Assembly (NCBI GenBank): GCA_937893415.1
Contig: CALBWZ010000348.1
Span: forward strand, 1-27,250
Reading direction: 5' to 3'
DNA from: an uncultured Comamonadaceae bacterium
Lineage (GTDB): Bacteria; Pseudomonadota; Gammaproteobacteria; Burkholderiales; Burkholderiaceae_C
Length of the DNA: 27,250 nucleotides
Shown here: piece after piece, positions 18,721 to 26,274 of the stretch
Position numbering within the stretch: position 1 is the stretch's first letter
Layout: each line of letters starts with the position of its first letter
The notes under the pieces: generated by a model
Seen by the model: the letters and a program-made list of their open reading frames with translations, nothing else
Databases searched by the model: none
What the model was told of the DNA's origin: nothing
Program-made: the position numbers and the translations under genes

Positions 18721-19962
18721 CTACTCTGCACCTGGAAATGGGGGTGAAACCACTGTACTCAAAGGGGTATTGGCGTGTACCGACACTTGTTTCAACACTG
18801 CCAATGACAGCAGCGCGAGCGCAAAACCTGCAGCCGCTGTTAACCAGTAGCCCACCACCAAACCATTGGCATCGCGGCTAATGAGTAGTCCCCCAGTCAC
18901 CGCCCCCAAAGCCATGGCCAAAGACTGCGACGCGCCTGACAGCGCCATAAAAGTCCCACGCCTTTTGGGGTTGGCGGCCGAGACCATGATGGCTGAGCCT
19001 GGGATCATTCGGCCACTCACAATGACAAAAAACAACACATACACCACCGCTATTAACCACAGCGGCGAGCCGTTTGGCAACAGTGTTATGGCGAACAGCG
19101 GCAGCCAAACCACCCAGTTCAAACGCTGGTAAATCCACACTTTGCCGCGCTTATCAGTCAACACCCCAATCACGCGCGCGCTGACCAGTGTTGCCAAGCC
19201 GCCCACCAAATACAGCAACACGATGTCATTGCTGGAGACCCCAACGTTGGCCTCCATATAAATGGTGATGTAAGGAATGACCATGAAGCCAGTCATAACC
19301 GACAAGCCTGTAAACAGAAAAGCCCATAAATGGTTGGTTTCCTTAACGGTTTCCCAAATGCCCCCTAAAACCGAGCTGCGTTCTGGCTGGTGCAAATGCG
19401 CATCGATCTTGGGCACAGTCACACAGGCAACGGCAATGACACACAGCGACTGTCCAACCACCAGCCAAAACGGTGCATGCCAAGATAAGTTGGCAGCCAG
19501 GTACAAACCAATGGGAACACCGGCAACGGTGGACACCGAAAAAGATGACATCACGATGCCCATAGCCCGCCCGCGCCGCTCAAAAGGAATCACGTCGGCA
19601 ATGATGGTTTGGCTTAAGGCCGACAGCACCCCGCCAAAGAGGCCTGCAGCAATGCGGGCACCCATAAATTGGGCGTAGGTTTCAGACAAGGCACAGGCCA
19701 TAGTTGCCACTGTGAAGGCACAGTACAGCACCAACAACAAACGCTTGCGGTCAAACCGGTCTAAGTAAGTAGCCGCTAGCAGGCCCGAAACGCCAGCAGC
19801 GAAGGTGTATGCCGAGACCAGCGCACCAAACTGCGCATCGCTGATTAAAAATACTTTTGTAAATTGTGGCCCCAACGGCATCATCACCATAAAGTCTAAG
19901 ATATGGGTGAATTGAATGCCTGCCAAGGTCAACATCAGCCAGCGTTCGCGAATAGGCGTCAT
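18721..19962 (-). CDS. MFS transporter
   Basis: This 413-aa protein is an inner-membrane transporter of the major facilitator superfamily. About twelve hydrophobic segments alternate with short loops. The loop between helices 2 and 3 carries YLDRFDRKRLLL, a variant of MFS motif A, and helix 5 has a VAGVPIGLYLAANLSW stretch, reminiscent of motif C of drug/proton antiporters. This points to the DHA1-like drug or sugar-efflux group, but the substrate cannot be read from the sequence. The ATG at 19962 gives a normal N-terminus, with the first helix starting near residue 8. It diverges from the patatin gene (66 bases between starts) and lies 167 bases upstream of hpf on the same strand. Its transport direction and ligand are unknown. 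Confidence 0.88.
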   Translation of the reverse strand: MTPIRERWLMLTLAGIQFTHILDFMVMMPLGPQFTKVFLISDAQFGALVSAYTFAAGVSGLLAATYLDRFDRKRLLLVLYCAFTVATMACALSETYAQFMGARIAAGLFGGVLSALSQTIIADVIPFERRGRAMGIVMSSFSVSTVAGVPIGLYLAANLSWHAPFWLVVGQSLCVIAVACVTVPKIDAHLHQPERSSVLGGIWETVKETNHLWAFLFTGLSVMTGFMVIPYITIYMEANVGVSSNDIVLLYLVGGLATLVSARVIGVLTDKRGKVWIYQRLNWVVWLPLFAITLLPNGSPLWLIAVVYVLFFVIVSGRMIPGSAIMVSAANPKRRGTFMALSGASQSLAMALGAVTGGLLISRDANGLVVGYWLTAAAGFALALLSLAVLKQVSVHANTPLSTVVSPPFPGAE

Positions 19963-20028
19963 TACAGCGTTCTTTTATTTAAATTTGATATACAAAGAGC
20001 TCACTAATGTACAAGCTTGATCGCTTCC

Positions 20029-21252
20029 ATGCTCCTCGATAAGCTGCTAAGGCCTCACACCGAAACGCCACAGAACCACACGGGCTTGGTGCTGATGGGC
20101 GGTGGTGCCCGCACGGCTTACCAAGCAGGCGTCTTAAGGGGGATAGGCCAGCTGTTGCGCACGCACAAACAGCTGTCACATGCGGCCAACACCTTCCCTT
20201 TCAAAGTCCTGGTCGGCACCTCAGCTGGTGCACTCAATGCCACTTTTTTAGCCAGCCAGGCAGCCTCTGGCTTGGATGCGTTTGAAAATTTGGCCGCCTT
20301 TTGGCTTAAGCTGCGCAGCCACCACGTGTACGAGCTTGACGCCCCCGTTTGGGCCAAGCACAACTTATTGACTGCAGGATGGGTGCTGGCGCGCCAAGTT
20401 CGTGCGCACAGCGCCTTGCTGGACAACACGCCGCTGGTAGACACGCTGCACAAGGCCATCAAATTGCAGGCCATTGAAGGCGCCATCAGCCAAGGTCTGA
20501 TTACCAGCCTTGCCGTCACCACATCCAGCTACACCAGCGGCATGCACTGGACATTTGTACAAACAAAAGATGAGGCCACGCCAGACCCTTGGCGCCGCGC
20601 CGATAGGCGTGCAGACATGCAACCCATCACGATAGAACACTTGATGGCCTCCAGCGCCATTCCTTTTATCTTTAGGTCTGTACCGCTGTGGGTCGATGGG
20701 CACCGTGAGTTTTTTGGCGACGGCTCTATGCGTCAATCGGCACCGCTGTCCCCCGCCATACATTTGGGTGCAAAGCGCATCTTGGCCATAGGCGTAGGTA
20801 GACCTGTTGGGCAAACAGAGCGCATACACGCCGCCCAAGGTGAGCCCACGGCCGGGGTGATCGCCAGCCACGCCATGGCGGGCATTTTTCACGACACCTT
20901 GCACACCGACGCGGAACAGGCCCGCCGCGTTAGCCAAGCTGTGCTCGAACTCAGCCCGAAATTGCGTCAGGCATTGCCCTACCGCCCTTTACATGTTCTG
21001 GCCATCCACCCCTCAGAGTCATTGGACCAAGTCGCCTTGCGCCACGCGCACTTGCTGCCCAAGTCCACCCGATCCGTTCTGCTGGGCTTGGGTGCTTTGA
21101 ATGACCATATGGGCCGGTCCAACGACAACGCAGCTGGATTGGCCAGCTACTTGATGTTTGAACCCGGCTTTATCCACAGCCTCATGGCGCTGGGAGAACA
21201 CGATGCCCGGGCACACAGCCGAGCGCTGCTTGAATTTTTTGCAATGCCATAA
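20029..21252 (+). CDS. Patatin-like phospholipase
   Basis: This 407-aa protein has a patatin fold, a serine acyl hydrolase with a Ser-Asp dyad. The oxyanion loop is MGGGARTAYQAGVLRG (about 23-38), the nucleophile is Ser65 in the elbow VGTSAGALNA, and the dyad Asp is Asp231 in FFGDGSMRQSAPLSPAI. Catalytic residues are intact, so an active lipid hydrolase is expected; the likely substrates are phospholipids or acylglycerols. I see no signal peptide or membrane segment, so it is probably cytoplasmic or membrane-associated. I chose ATG 20029 over an in-frame TTG at 20017; neither has a clear ribosome binding site. It diverges from the MFS gene and lies 197 bases before corA on the same strand. 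Its physiological role is not known. Confidence 0.92.
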   Translation: MLLDKLLRPHTETPQNHTGLVLMGGGARTAYQAGVLRGIGQLLRTHKQLSHAANTFPFKVLVGTSAGALNATFLASQAASGLDAFENLAAFWLKLRSHHVYELDAPVWAKHNLLTAGWVLARQVRAHSALLDNTPLVDTLHKAIKLQAIEGAISQGLITSLAVTTSSYTSGMHWTFVQTKDEATPDPWRRADRRADMQPITIEHLMASSAIPFIFRSVPLWVDGHREFFGDGSMRQSAPLSPAIHLGAKRILAIGVGRPVGQTERIHAAQGEPTAGVIASHAMAGIFHDTLHTDAEQARRVSQAVLELSPKLRQALPYRPLHVLAIHPSESLDQVALRHAHLLPKSTRSVLLGLGALNDHMGRSNDNAAGLASYLMFEPGFIHSLMALGEHDARAHSRALLEFFAMP

Positions 21253-21302
21253 TAAGGGTTCTAAAACACCGGAGAAACGCATTGGAAGCCAGCCCCAGTT
21301 GG

Positions 21303-21412
21303 CAGCTTTCAGTCCAGAGTCGCCACCGCTGCTGAGCATGGCCTCAGCCGAGCAGGCAAGGGCTGAAAGCTGACACCACGCCAGTTCAGCCTGCGCAGCC
21401 CACCGCTGCGCA
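21303..21412 (+). ncRNA. Structured leader RNA upstream of corA (candidate cis-regulator)
   Basis: The 197 bases between the patatin gene and corA hold no convincing gene but contain several perfect inverted repeats. CAGCTTTCAG (21303-21312) pairs with CTGAAAGCTG (21363-21372) over ten bases. Inside it GCTGAG (21331-21336) pairs with CTCAGC (21343-21348). Downstream TGCGCAGC (21392-21399) pairs with GCTGCGCA (21405-21412) around CCACC. The last hairpin lacks a T-run and ends 37 bases before the corA ATG. GCTTTC (21305-21310) could instead pair with upstream GGAAGC (21284-21289, one wobble), so alternative folds exist. It does not match any riboswitch consensus that I can recall. Whether it is transcribed with corA and functional is inference. 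Confidence 0.45.
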
Positions 21413-21449
21413 AAGCCATACCACCTCACCCATATCAGGGACGTGTTAC

Positions 21450-22433
21450 ATGCTCAACGTATTTACCTTGGTCAACGGTCGCCTGTTCCAAGAAGAAATT
21501 GAATCATTAGAAGACCTGCGCCGCTTCAAACCTATTTGGGTCGACTTAGACGAACCCACGGTAGAAGAAAAGCAATGGATCAAGCAAACCTACGCGCTCA
21601 GCATTCCTGACGACGCCATAGACGATGACATCGAAGAGTCCGCCCGCTTCTACCAAGAAGACAATGGCGAGATGCACATTCGAAGCGACTTCTTGATCTA
21701 CGACGACGAGAACCCACGCGGTGTCCGTGTTGCGTTTATTTTGAAACAAGACGACTCTGCAGTTGGCGGCGGTATTTTGTTCTCCATTCACGACGAGGAC
21801 GTACCCGTTTTCCGCCTGCTGCGCATGCGTGCACGCCGACTGCCCGGCTTGATTGAAGACTCTAAGGATGTATTGCTGGCCTTGTTTGACGCCGACGCCG
21901 AATACTCAGCCGACACGCTAGAAGAAATTTACGACCAGCTAGACACCGTCAGCCGCCGTGTGCTATCAGGCGACGTCACCGACGACACCGCAGGCAAAGT
22001 GCTGTCCGCCATTGCGAGAGATGAGAACATGTCTGGACGCATTCGCCGCAACGTCATGGACACACGCAGAGCCGTGAGTTTTATGATGCGCGCACGCATG
22101 CTCAACGCCGAGCAGTTTGAGGAAGCGCGTCAAATTTTGCGCGACCTCGATTCCTTGGACTCACACACCGCGTTCTTGTTCGACAAAATCAACTTTTTGA
22201 TGGACGCCACCGTTGGCTTCATCAACATCAACCAAAACAAAATTATAAAAATCTTCTCTGTGGCCAGCGTTGCGCTGCTGCCGCCCACGTTGATTGCCAG
22301 CCTGTACGGCATGAACTTTAGATTCATGCCAGAAACGCAATGGAAGTTTGGCTACCCCATGGCCTTGGTCTTGATGGCATGCTCGGCCATCATCCCAATG
22401 CTGTATTTCCGTAAGAGAGGGTGGCTGGGCTAG
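21450..22433 (+). CDS. corA: Magnesium/cobalt transporter CorA
   Basis: CorA is a homopentameric inner-membrane channel for Mg2+ (also Co2+ and Ni2+). The 327-aa length is typical. The large cytoplasmic N-terminal domain (to about residue 260) is rich in acidic residues, for example IPDDAIDDDIEESARF, and ends in the long pore helix. Two transmembrane segments follow, the first ending in the invariant selectivity motif YGMNF (Gly287-Met288-Asn289), the second running PMALVLMACSAIIPMLYF, with a basic C-terminus RKRGWLG. AGGGA (21437-21441) lies eight bases before the ATG. It has a 197-base structured leader and is followed closely by the ggt region on the same strand. Confidence 0.97.
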   Translation: MLNVFTLVNGRLFQEEIESLEDLRRFKPIWVDLDEPTVEEKQWIKQTYALSIPDDAIDDDIEESARFYQEDNGEMHIRSDFLIYDDENPRGVRVAFILKQDDSAVGGGILFSIHDEDVPVFRLLRMRARRLPGLIEDSKDVLLALFDADAEYSADTLEEIYDQLDTVSRRVLSGDVTDDTAGKVLSAIARDENMSGRIRRNVMDTRRAVSFMMRARMLNAEQFEEARQILRDLDSLDSHTAFLFDKINFLMDATVGFININQNKIIKIFSVASVALLPPTLIASLYGMNFRFMPETQWKFGYPMALVLMACSAIIPMLYFRKRGWLG

Positions 22434-22480
22434 CCAAGCTGTGATCCTTGCTGCACATGAACCACGATTGGGTAACGCAC

Positions 22481-22648
22481 ATGCACACAACTGATCGCTT
22501 TCCAGCCAAGCGTACTGCCAGGCTGGTTTGTGGATTGTCTGTTGTGTTGACGCTCTTGGCAGGCTGCACACCAGCACAAGTGAAGCAATTGGACCAGGTT
22601 GTACCATTGGTGCAGACGCCTGTACAACCAGAAGCCAGCTCTGGCTAG
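22481..22648 (+). pseudogene. Lipoprotein signal-peptide segment of ggt, cut off by in-frame TAG
   Basis: This 55-codon reading frame encodes a lipoprotein-type signal: basic RFPAKRTAR, the hydrophobic run LVCGLSVVLTLLAGC with lipobox LLAGC (Cys29), then a short linker ending PEASSG. It stops at TAG (22646-22648). The next frame codon after the TAG is still in the same frame as the gamma-glutamyltransferase that follows, and reads on through AAQAEQSFQHW into it with no further stop. It therefore looks like the 5' part of ggt separated by one nonsense codon, not an independent gene. In-frame starts at TTG 22448 and ATG 22457 are alternatives. It begins 47 bases after corA. It could be a real mutation, a sequencing error, or a read-through case. 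Confidence 0.65.
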
Positions 22649-22684
22649 GCAGCACAAGCTGAGCAGTCTTTCCAACACTGGGCC

Positions 22685-24307
22685 GTGGCCACCGCCAACC
22701 CGCTTGCAACCGCTGCTGGCTACCGTGTACTGGCCGACGGCGGCAACGCCATAGATGCAGCCGTGGCTGCACAAATGGTGCTTGGTTTGGTGGAGCCTCA
22801 ATCCAGTGGCATCGGCGGCGGTGCCTTCCTACTTCACTATGACGGCAACGGTGTCACAGCCTATGATGGGCGAGAAGTCGCCCCCATGGCCGCTGACGAA
22901 GGCTTGTTCTTAGACCGCAACGCCAAACCCATGCTTTTTTTTAACGCCGTAGTCGGTGGTCGCGCTGTGGGCGTTCCTGGCGCCGTCAGCATGCTGGAAA
23001 AAGCACATGCAGCACAAGGCAAGCTGCCGTGGGCAATGCTGTTTGAATCTGCCATCACTCTTGCGGAACAAGGCTTCTCCGTTGGCACACGCCTGAACAA
23101 ACTGCTACAAGCCGACGCATACTTGCGCCAAGATCCGCAAGCAGCTGCCTATTTTTACGACAACTCAGGGCAAGCTTGGCCCGTTGGTCACATGCTGAAA
23201 AATCCGGAGCTGGCTGGCGTCTTGCGGCTGATTGCCACACAAGGTGCCAAGGGCTTGATGCAAGGCGAAGTCGCCCAAGCCATCGTCAACAAGGTGCAAC
23301 AACACCCCAGTAACCCGGGACGAATGAGGCTAGACGACTTGGCACAATACCAAGCCATCGCCAGAGCGCCTTTTTGCAGCGACTACAAACGCTTTAGCAT
23401 ATGCGGCATGCCCCCGCCCAGTTCTGGCGCCATCACTGTGGCACAAATATTAGGACTGCTTTCACACACACCGCAAGCCGATGCGTCCACCTTAAACCCT
23501 GATTGGTTGCACTACTACATGGAGTCATCGCGGCTGGCCTTTGCCGACAGAGCTCGCTATATTGCTGACCCCGACTTTGTTGAGCCCCCGGTCAACAGCT
23601 GGCACAGCTTGGTCGACCCGACCTATTTGAGCGCACGCGCCAAGCTCATGAGCGAGCGGAGCATGGGGACGGCCACCCACGGCAACCCGGGCTCACAAAC
23701 CGTGCGCTTCGGGGTCATGCCTGACCAACCTGAGTACGGCACCTCGCACATCAGCATCATTGACGGCAATGGCCACGCAGTTGCCATGACCACAACCATT
23801 GAAAACGGCTTTGGCTCTCGCCAAATGGTGAAGGGCTTTTTATTGAACAACCAGCTCACTGACTTCAGCTTCGCACCCACAGATGCGGCTGGCTTACCCA
23901 TAGCCAACCGCGTGCAAGCGGGTAAGCGTCCACGCTCGTCCATGGCGCCAACTTTGGTGTTTGACAAAGACACCGGAGAGTTGCTGCTCAGCGTTGGCTC
24001 TCCCGGGGGCTCGCTCATCATTCACTACACCGCCAAAACCTTGGTAGGCATGCTGGACTGGCAACTATCGCCTCAACGAGCCATCAACCTACCCAACTTT
24101 GCGAACAACAATGGCACCAGCTTGCTAGAAAAAAACATGTTTGAACAGGCCACTATTGATGCACTGGAGGCCCGTGGACATGTGCTTAGACAAATAGACA
24201 TGACCAGTGGTTTGCAGGCTGTTGAGCAGCTGCAGCCCAATGCTGGCGGTCCTCGCATACGCGCCGGGGCTGATCCCAGGCGCGAAGGTTTGGTGATGGG
24301 TGATTAA
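22685..24307 (+). CDS. ggt: Gamma-glutamyltransferase (5' end disrupted)
   Basis: Ggt cleaves or transfers the gamma-glutamyl group of glutathione and related compounds, usually in the periplasm. The 540-aa frame holds nearly the entire enzyme: ANPLATAAGYRVLADGGNAIDAAVA at its start, SSGIGGGAFLLHYDG, GGRAVGVPGAVSML, PPPSSGAITVAQILGLL, and the autoprocessing nucleophile Thr353 in YGTSHISIID, followed by NGFGSRQ, KGFLLNNQLTDFSF and PRSSMAPTLVF. The Ser-Ser pair and the oxyanion Gly-Gly are in VGSPGGSLIIH. The start given is a GTG inside the conserved N-terminal region, so it is not a good natural start; the true N-terminus is probably the signal segment at 22481, lost behind an in-frame TAG at 22646. 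If translated from GTG the protein would stay in the cytoplasm. It converges on fadD with four bases between stops. Confidence 0.88.
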   Translation: MATANPLATAAGYRVLADGGNAIDAAVAAQMVLGLVEPQSSGIGGGAFLLHYDGNGVTAYDGREVAPMAADEGLFLDRNAKPMLFFNAVVGGRAVGVPGAVSMLEKAHAAQGKLPWAMLFESAITLAEQGFSVGTRLNKLLQADAYLRQDPQAAAYFYDNSGQAWPVGHMLKNPELAGVLRLIATQGAKGLMQGEVAQAIVNKVQQHPSNPGRMRLDDLAQYQAIARAPFCSDYKRFSICGMPPPSSGAITVAQILGLLSHTPQADASTLNPDWLHYYMESSRLAFADRARYIADPDFVEPPVNSWHSLVDPTYLSARAKLMSERSMGTATHGNPGSQTVRFGVMPDQPEYGTSHISIIDGNGHAVAMTTTIENGFGSRQMVKGFLLNNQLTDFSFAPTDAAGLPIANRVQAGKRPRSSMAPTLVFDKDTGELLLSVGSPGGSLIIHYTAKTLVGMLDWQLSPQRAINLPNFANNNGTSLLEKNMFEQATIDALEARGHVLRQIDMTSGLQAVEQLQPNAGGPRIRAGADPRREGLVMGD

Positions 24308-24311
24308 CTTG

Positions 24312-25994
24312 TTAGCCGCGCAGCTCGCGGCGCAGCACTTTGCCCACCGGTGTCTTGGGTAGATCTGGCCTAAATTCAATGGTGCGTGGATGCTTGTAGG
24401 CCGTCAAATTGGTACGGCAATGGGCGCGCACTTGGTCTTCAGTCAAGCTTGGGTTCTTGCGCACAATGACCAACTTCACGGCCTCGCCAGTTTTGTCATC
24501 CGGCTGTCCAACACAGGCGCATTCTAAAACACCATCTAGCATCGAAACCACGTCCTCTATCTCATTGGGATAAACGTTGAAGCCGGAGACCAAAATCATG
24601 TCTTTTTTACGGTCAACCACCTTGAAATACCCACGCTCATCTTGCACACCAATGTCACCAGTCTTGAAATAACCGTCTGGCGTCATCGCTTTGGCGGTTT
24701 CGTCAGGGCGTTGCCAGTAGCCAGCCATCACTTGTGGGCCTTTGATGGCAATTTCACCAGGCTGGCCTAAAGGCACTTCGTTGCCATCGTCGTCCAAGCA
24801 CTTCATATAAGTGCTTGGTATTGGCACGCCAATCGTGCCTGAGAACGTTTGGATGGTAGATGGGTTGCAACATGCTGAAGGCGATGTTTCAGACAAGCCA
24901 TAACCCTCGCAAATTGGACAACCAGTTTTATCAAACCACAGTTTGGCAACACCACTTTGCACGGCTGTACCGCCACCCAGAGACACGCGCAAGTGACTCC
25001 AGTCGACTGTATTGAAGTCGGGGTGATTGGCCAAGCCGTTGAACAATGTGCTCACAGCTGGGAAGTTGTGAAAGCGGTGTTTGGACAGCTCTTTCAACAC
25101 GGCGGGTAAATCACGCGGGTTGGGAATCAAAATAGACTTGCCGCCCATGCGCATGGACAGCATCATGTTGATGGTAAATGCGAAGATGTGATACAGCGGC
25201 AAGGCACACACACTGACCACTTGCTCACCGTCAGGCAGACCACGCATGGCAGGCTCGTTCCAAGCGTCTGACTGAATCACGTTGGCCACCACGTTGCGGT
25301 GCAACAGCACAGCGCCTTTAGACACGCCCGTTGTGCCGCCGGTGTACTGCAGCACAGCCACATCGTCGCCACCGATGTCTGGGCGCATGAGGTTCATGCG
25401 TGCGCCGCGTGACAACGCATCGTTGAAACGCATGGCGTAGGGCAAGTCAAATTCCGGCACCATTTTCTTAACACTGCGCACCACGTAATTAACAATAGCA
25501 CCTTTAACGGTACCAAGCATGTCGCCCATGGCAGACAGCACCACATGCTTGATGGGCGTGTTGGCAATGCACATTTCCAACGTGGCCGCAAAGTTCTCAA
25601 TGATGACTATGGCCTTGGCGCCTGAGTCTTTAAGTTGGTGCTCTAGCTCGCGTGCTGTGTACAACGGGTTGACGTTGACCACCACCATACCGGCTCGCAA
25701 AATACCCGCAACTGTGACCGGGTAGTTGGGCACGTTGGGCATCATCACCGCGACGCGGTCGCCTTTGACCAAGCCCAAGCTTTGCAGATACGCCCCCATG
25801 GCCGTAGAGGCTTTGTCGATTTGGGCAAATGTGACGTCTTTGCCCATAAAGCTAAAGGCAACGCGCGGACCAAAGTCCCGAAAGCTGTTGTCCAACAACT
25901 CGACCAGTGACTTGTACTCGTTGGGGTCTATATCGGCGGGTACGCCCTCTGGGTATGCGCTCAACCATGGGCGTTCTGCGGCTTGCTCTGACAT
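24312..25994 (-). CDS. fadD: Long-chain fatty-acid-CoA ligase
   Basis: FadD activates imported long-chain fatty acids to acyl-CoA through an acyl-AMP intermediate at the inner membrane, the entry step of beta-oxidation. From the chosen ATG the protein is 560 aa, almost the E. coli length of 561. The AMP-binding signature is YTGGTTGVSKGA beginning at Tyr217; EGYGLSETSP, FKTGDIGVQDERGYFKVVDR, KDMILVSGFNVYPNEIE and the C-terminal Lys in KTPVGKVLRRELRG follow in the normal order. GGAGA at 26003-26007 lies eight bases upstream of ATG 25994 and decides this start; the frame stays open to 26108 but that part is not family-like. It converges on ggt. Confidence 0.97.
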   Translation of the reverse strand: MSEQAAERPWLSAYPEGVPADIDPNEYKSLVELLDNSFRDFGPRVAFSFMGKDVTFAQIDKASTAMGAYLQSLGLVKGDRVAVMMPNVPNYPVTVAGILRAGMVVVNVNPLYTARELEHQLKDSGAKAIVIIENFAATLEMCIANTPIKHVVLSAMGDMLGTVKGAIVNYVVRSVKKMVPEFDLPYAMRFNDALSRGARMNLMRPDIGGDDVAVLQYTGGTTGVSKGAVLLHRNVVANVIQSDAWNEPAMRGLPDGEQVVSVCALPLYHIFAFTINMMLSMRMGGKSILIPNPRDLPAVLKELSKHRFHNFPAVSTLFNGLANHPDFNTVDWSHLRVSLGGGTAVQSGVAKLWFDKTGCPICEGYGLSETSPSACCNPSTIQTFSGTIGVPIPSTYMKCLDDDGNEVPLGQPGEIAIKGPQVMAGYWQRPDETAKAMTPDGYFKTGDIGVQDERGYFKVVDRKKDMILVSGFNVYPNEIEDVVSMLDGVLECACVGQPDDKTGEAVKLVIVRKNPSLTEDQVRAHCRTNLTAYKHPRTIEFRPDLPKTPVGKVLRRELRG

Positions 25995-26002
25995 GCGGTC
26001 TA

Positions 26003-26007
26003 TCTCC
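26003..26007 (-). promoter_or_regulatory. Ribosome binding site that fixes the fadD start
   Basis: GGAGA on the minus strand, eight bases before ATG 25994. It supports this start over upstream codons of the same frame. TATAAC on the minus strand (26022-26017) resembles a -10 box but lies too close to the start to leave much leader and has no good -35, so I do not call a promoter. Confidence 0.6.
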
Positions 26008-26063
26008 GAAATTGTTGTTATAAAACTTGGGGAAAGTAACCGCGCCAGCCAATCTCTTGCGAA

Positions 26064-26095
26064 GCTACTGACGCGAAACTGACTGCTACTGTAGC
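26064..26095. promoter_or_regulatory. Repeated GCTACTG and short palindrome upstream of fadD, possible operator
   Basis: GCTACTG occurs at 26064-26070 and again at 26085-26091, 21 bases apart, or two helical turns. The second copy is part of the inverted repeat GCTAC-T-GTAGC (26085-26095). It lies 70-100 bases before the fadD start in a gene-free stretch. A regulator site is possible; I do not recognise a known operator. The rest of 25995-26274 shows no gene and no terminator for pntB. Confidence 0.25.
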
Positions 26096-26274
26096 AAACC
26101 TTTGCCAAGGCTGCGCATAGGAAAACCCGGTGAAACTAAAATGGGGCTAAAGACGTCATCAGGATCAGGCCCAGACCATTCCAACCGGCGTTAACGGCTG
26201 ATAGTTGCCAGCGCAAACATTTAATGATTAAACCTTTGTCTCACCTCGCTCATTTGTCGACATGAAGAGGGCCA

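Noticed and set aside
21338..21373. Eleven-codon reading frame (MASAEQARAES) inside the corA leader as a possible leader peptide
   Set aside because: There is no ribosome binding site before its ATG, and the stop lies inside the right arm of the hairpin by chance as easily as by design. Not supported without conservation.
21303..21412. Integron attC-like or transposon-end inverted repeats upstream of corA
   Set aside because: The RYYYAAC/GTTRRRY core sites of attC are missing, and there is no integrase, transposase or target duplication nearby.
26000..26108. N-terminal extension of fadD by 38 residues
   Set aside because: The extension has no similarity to the family start, while ATG 25994 has a ribosome binding site and gives the standard length.
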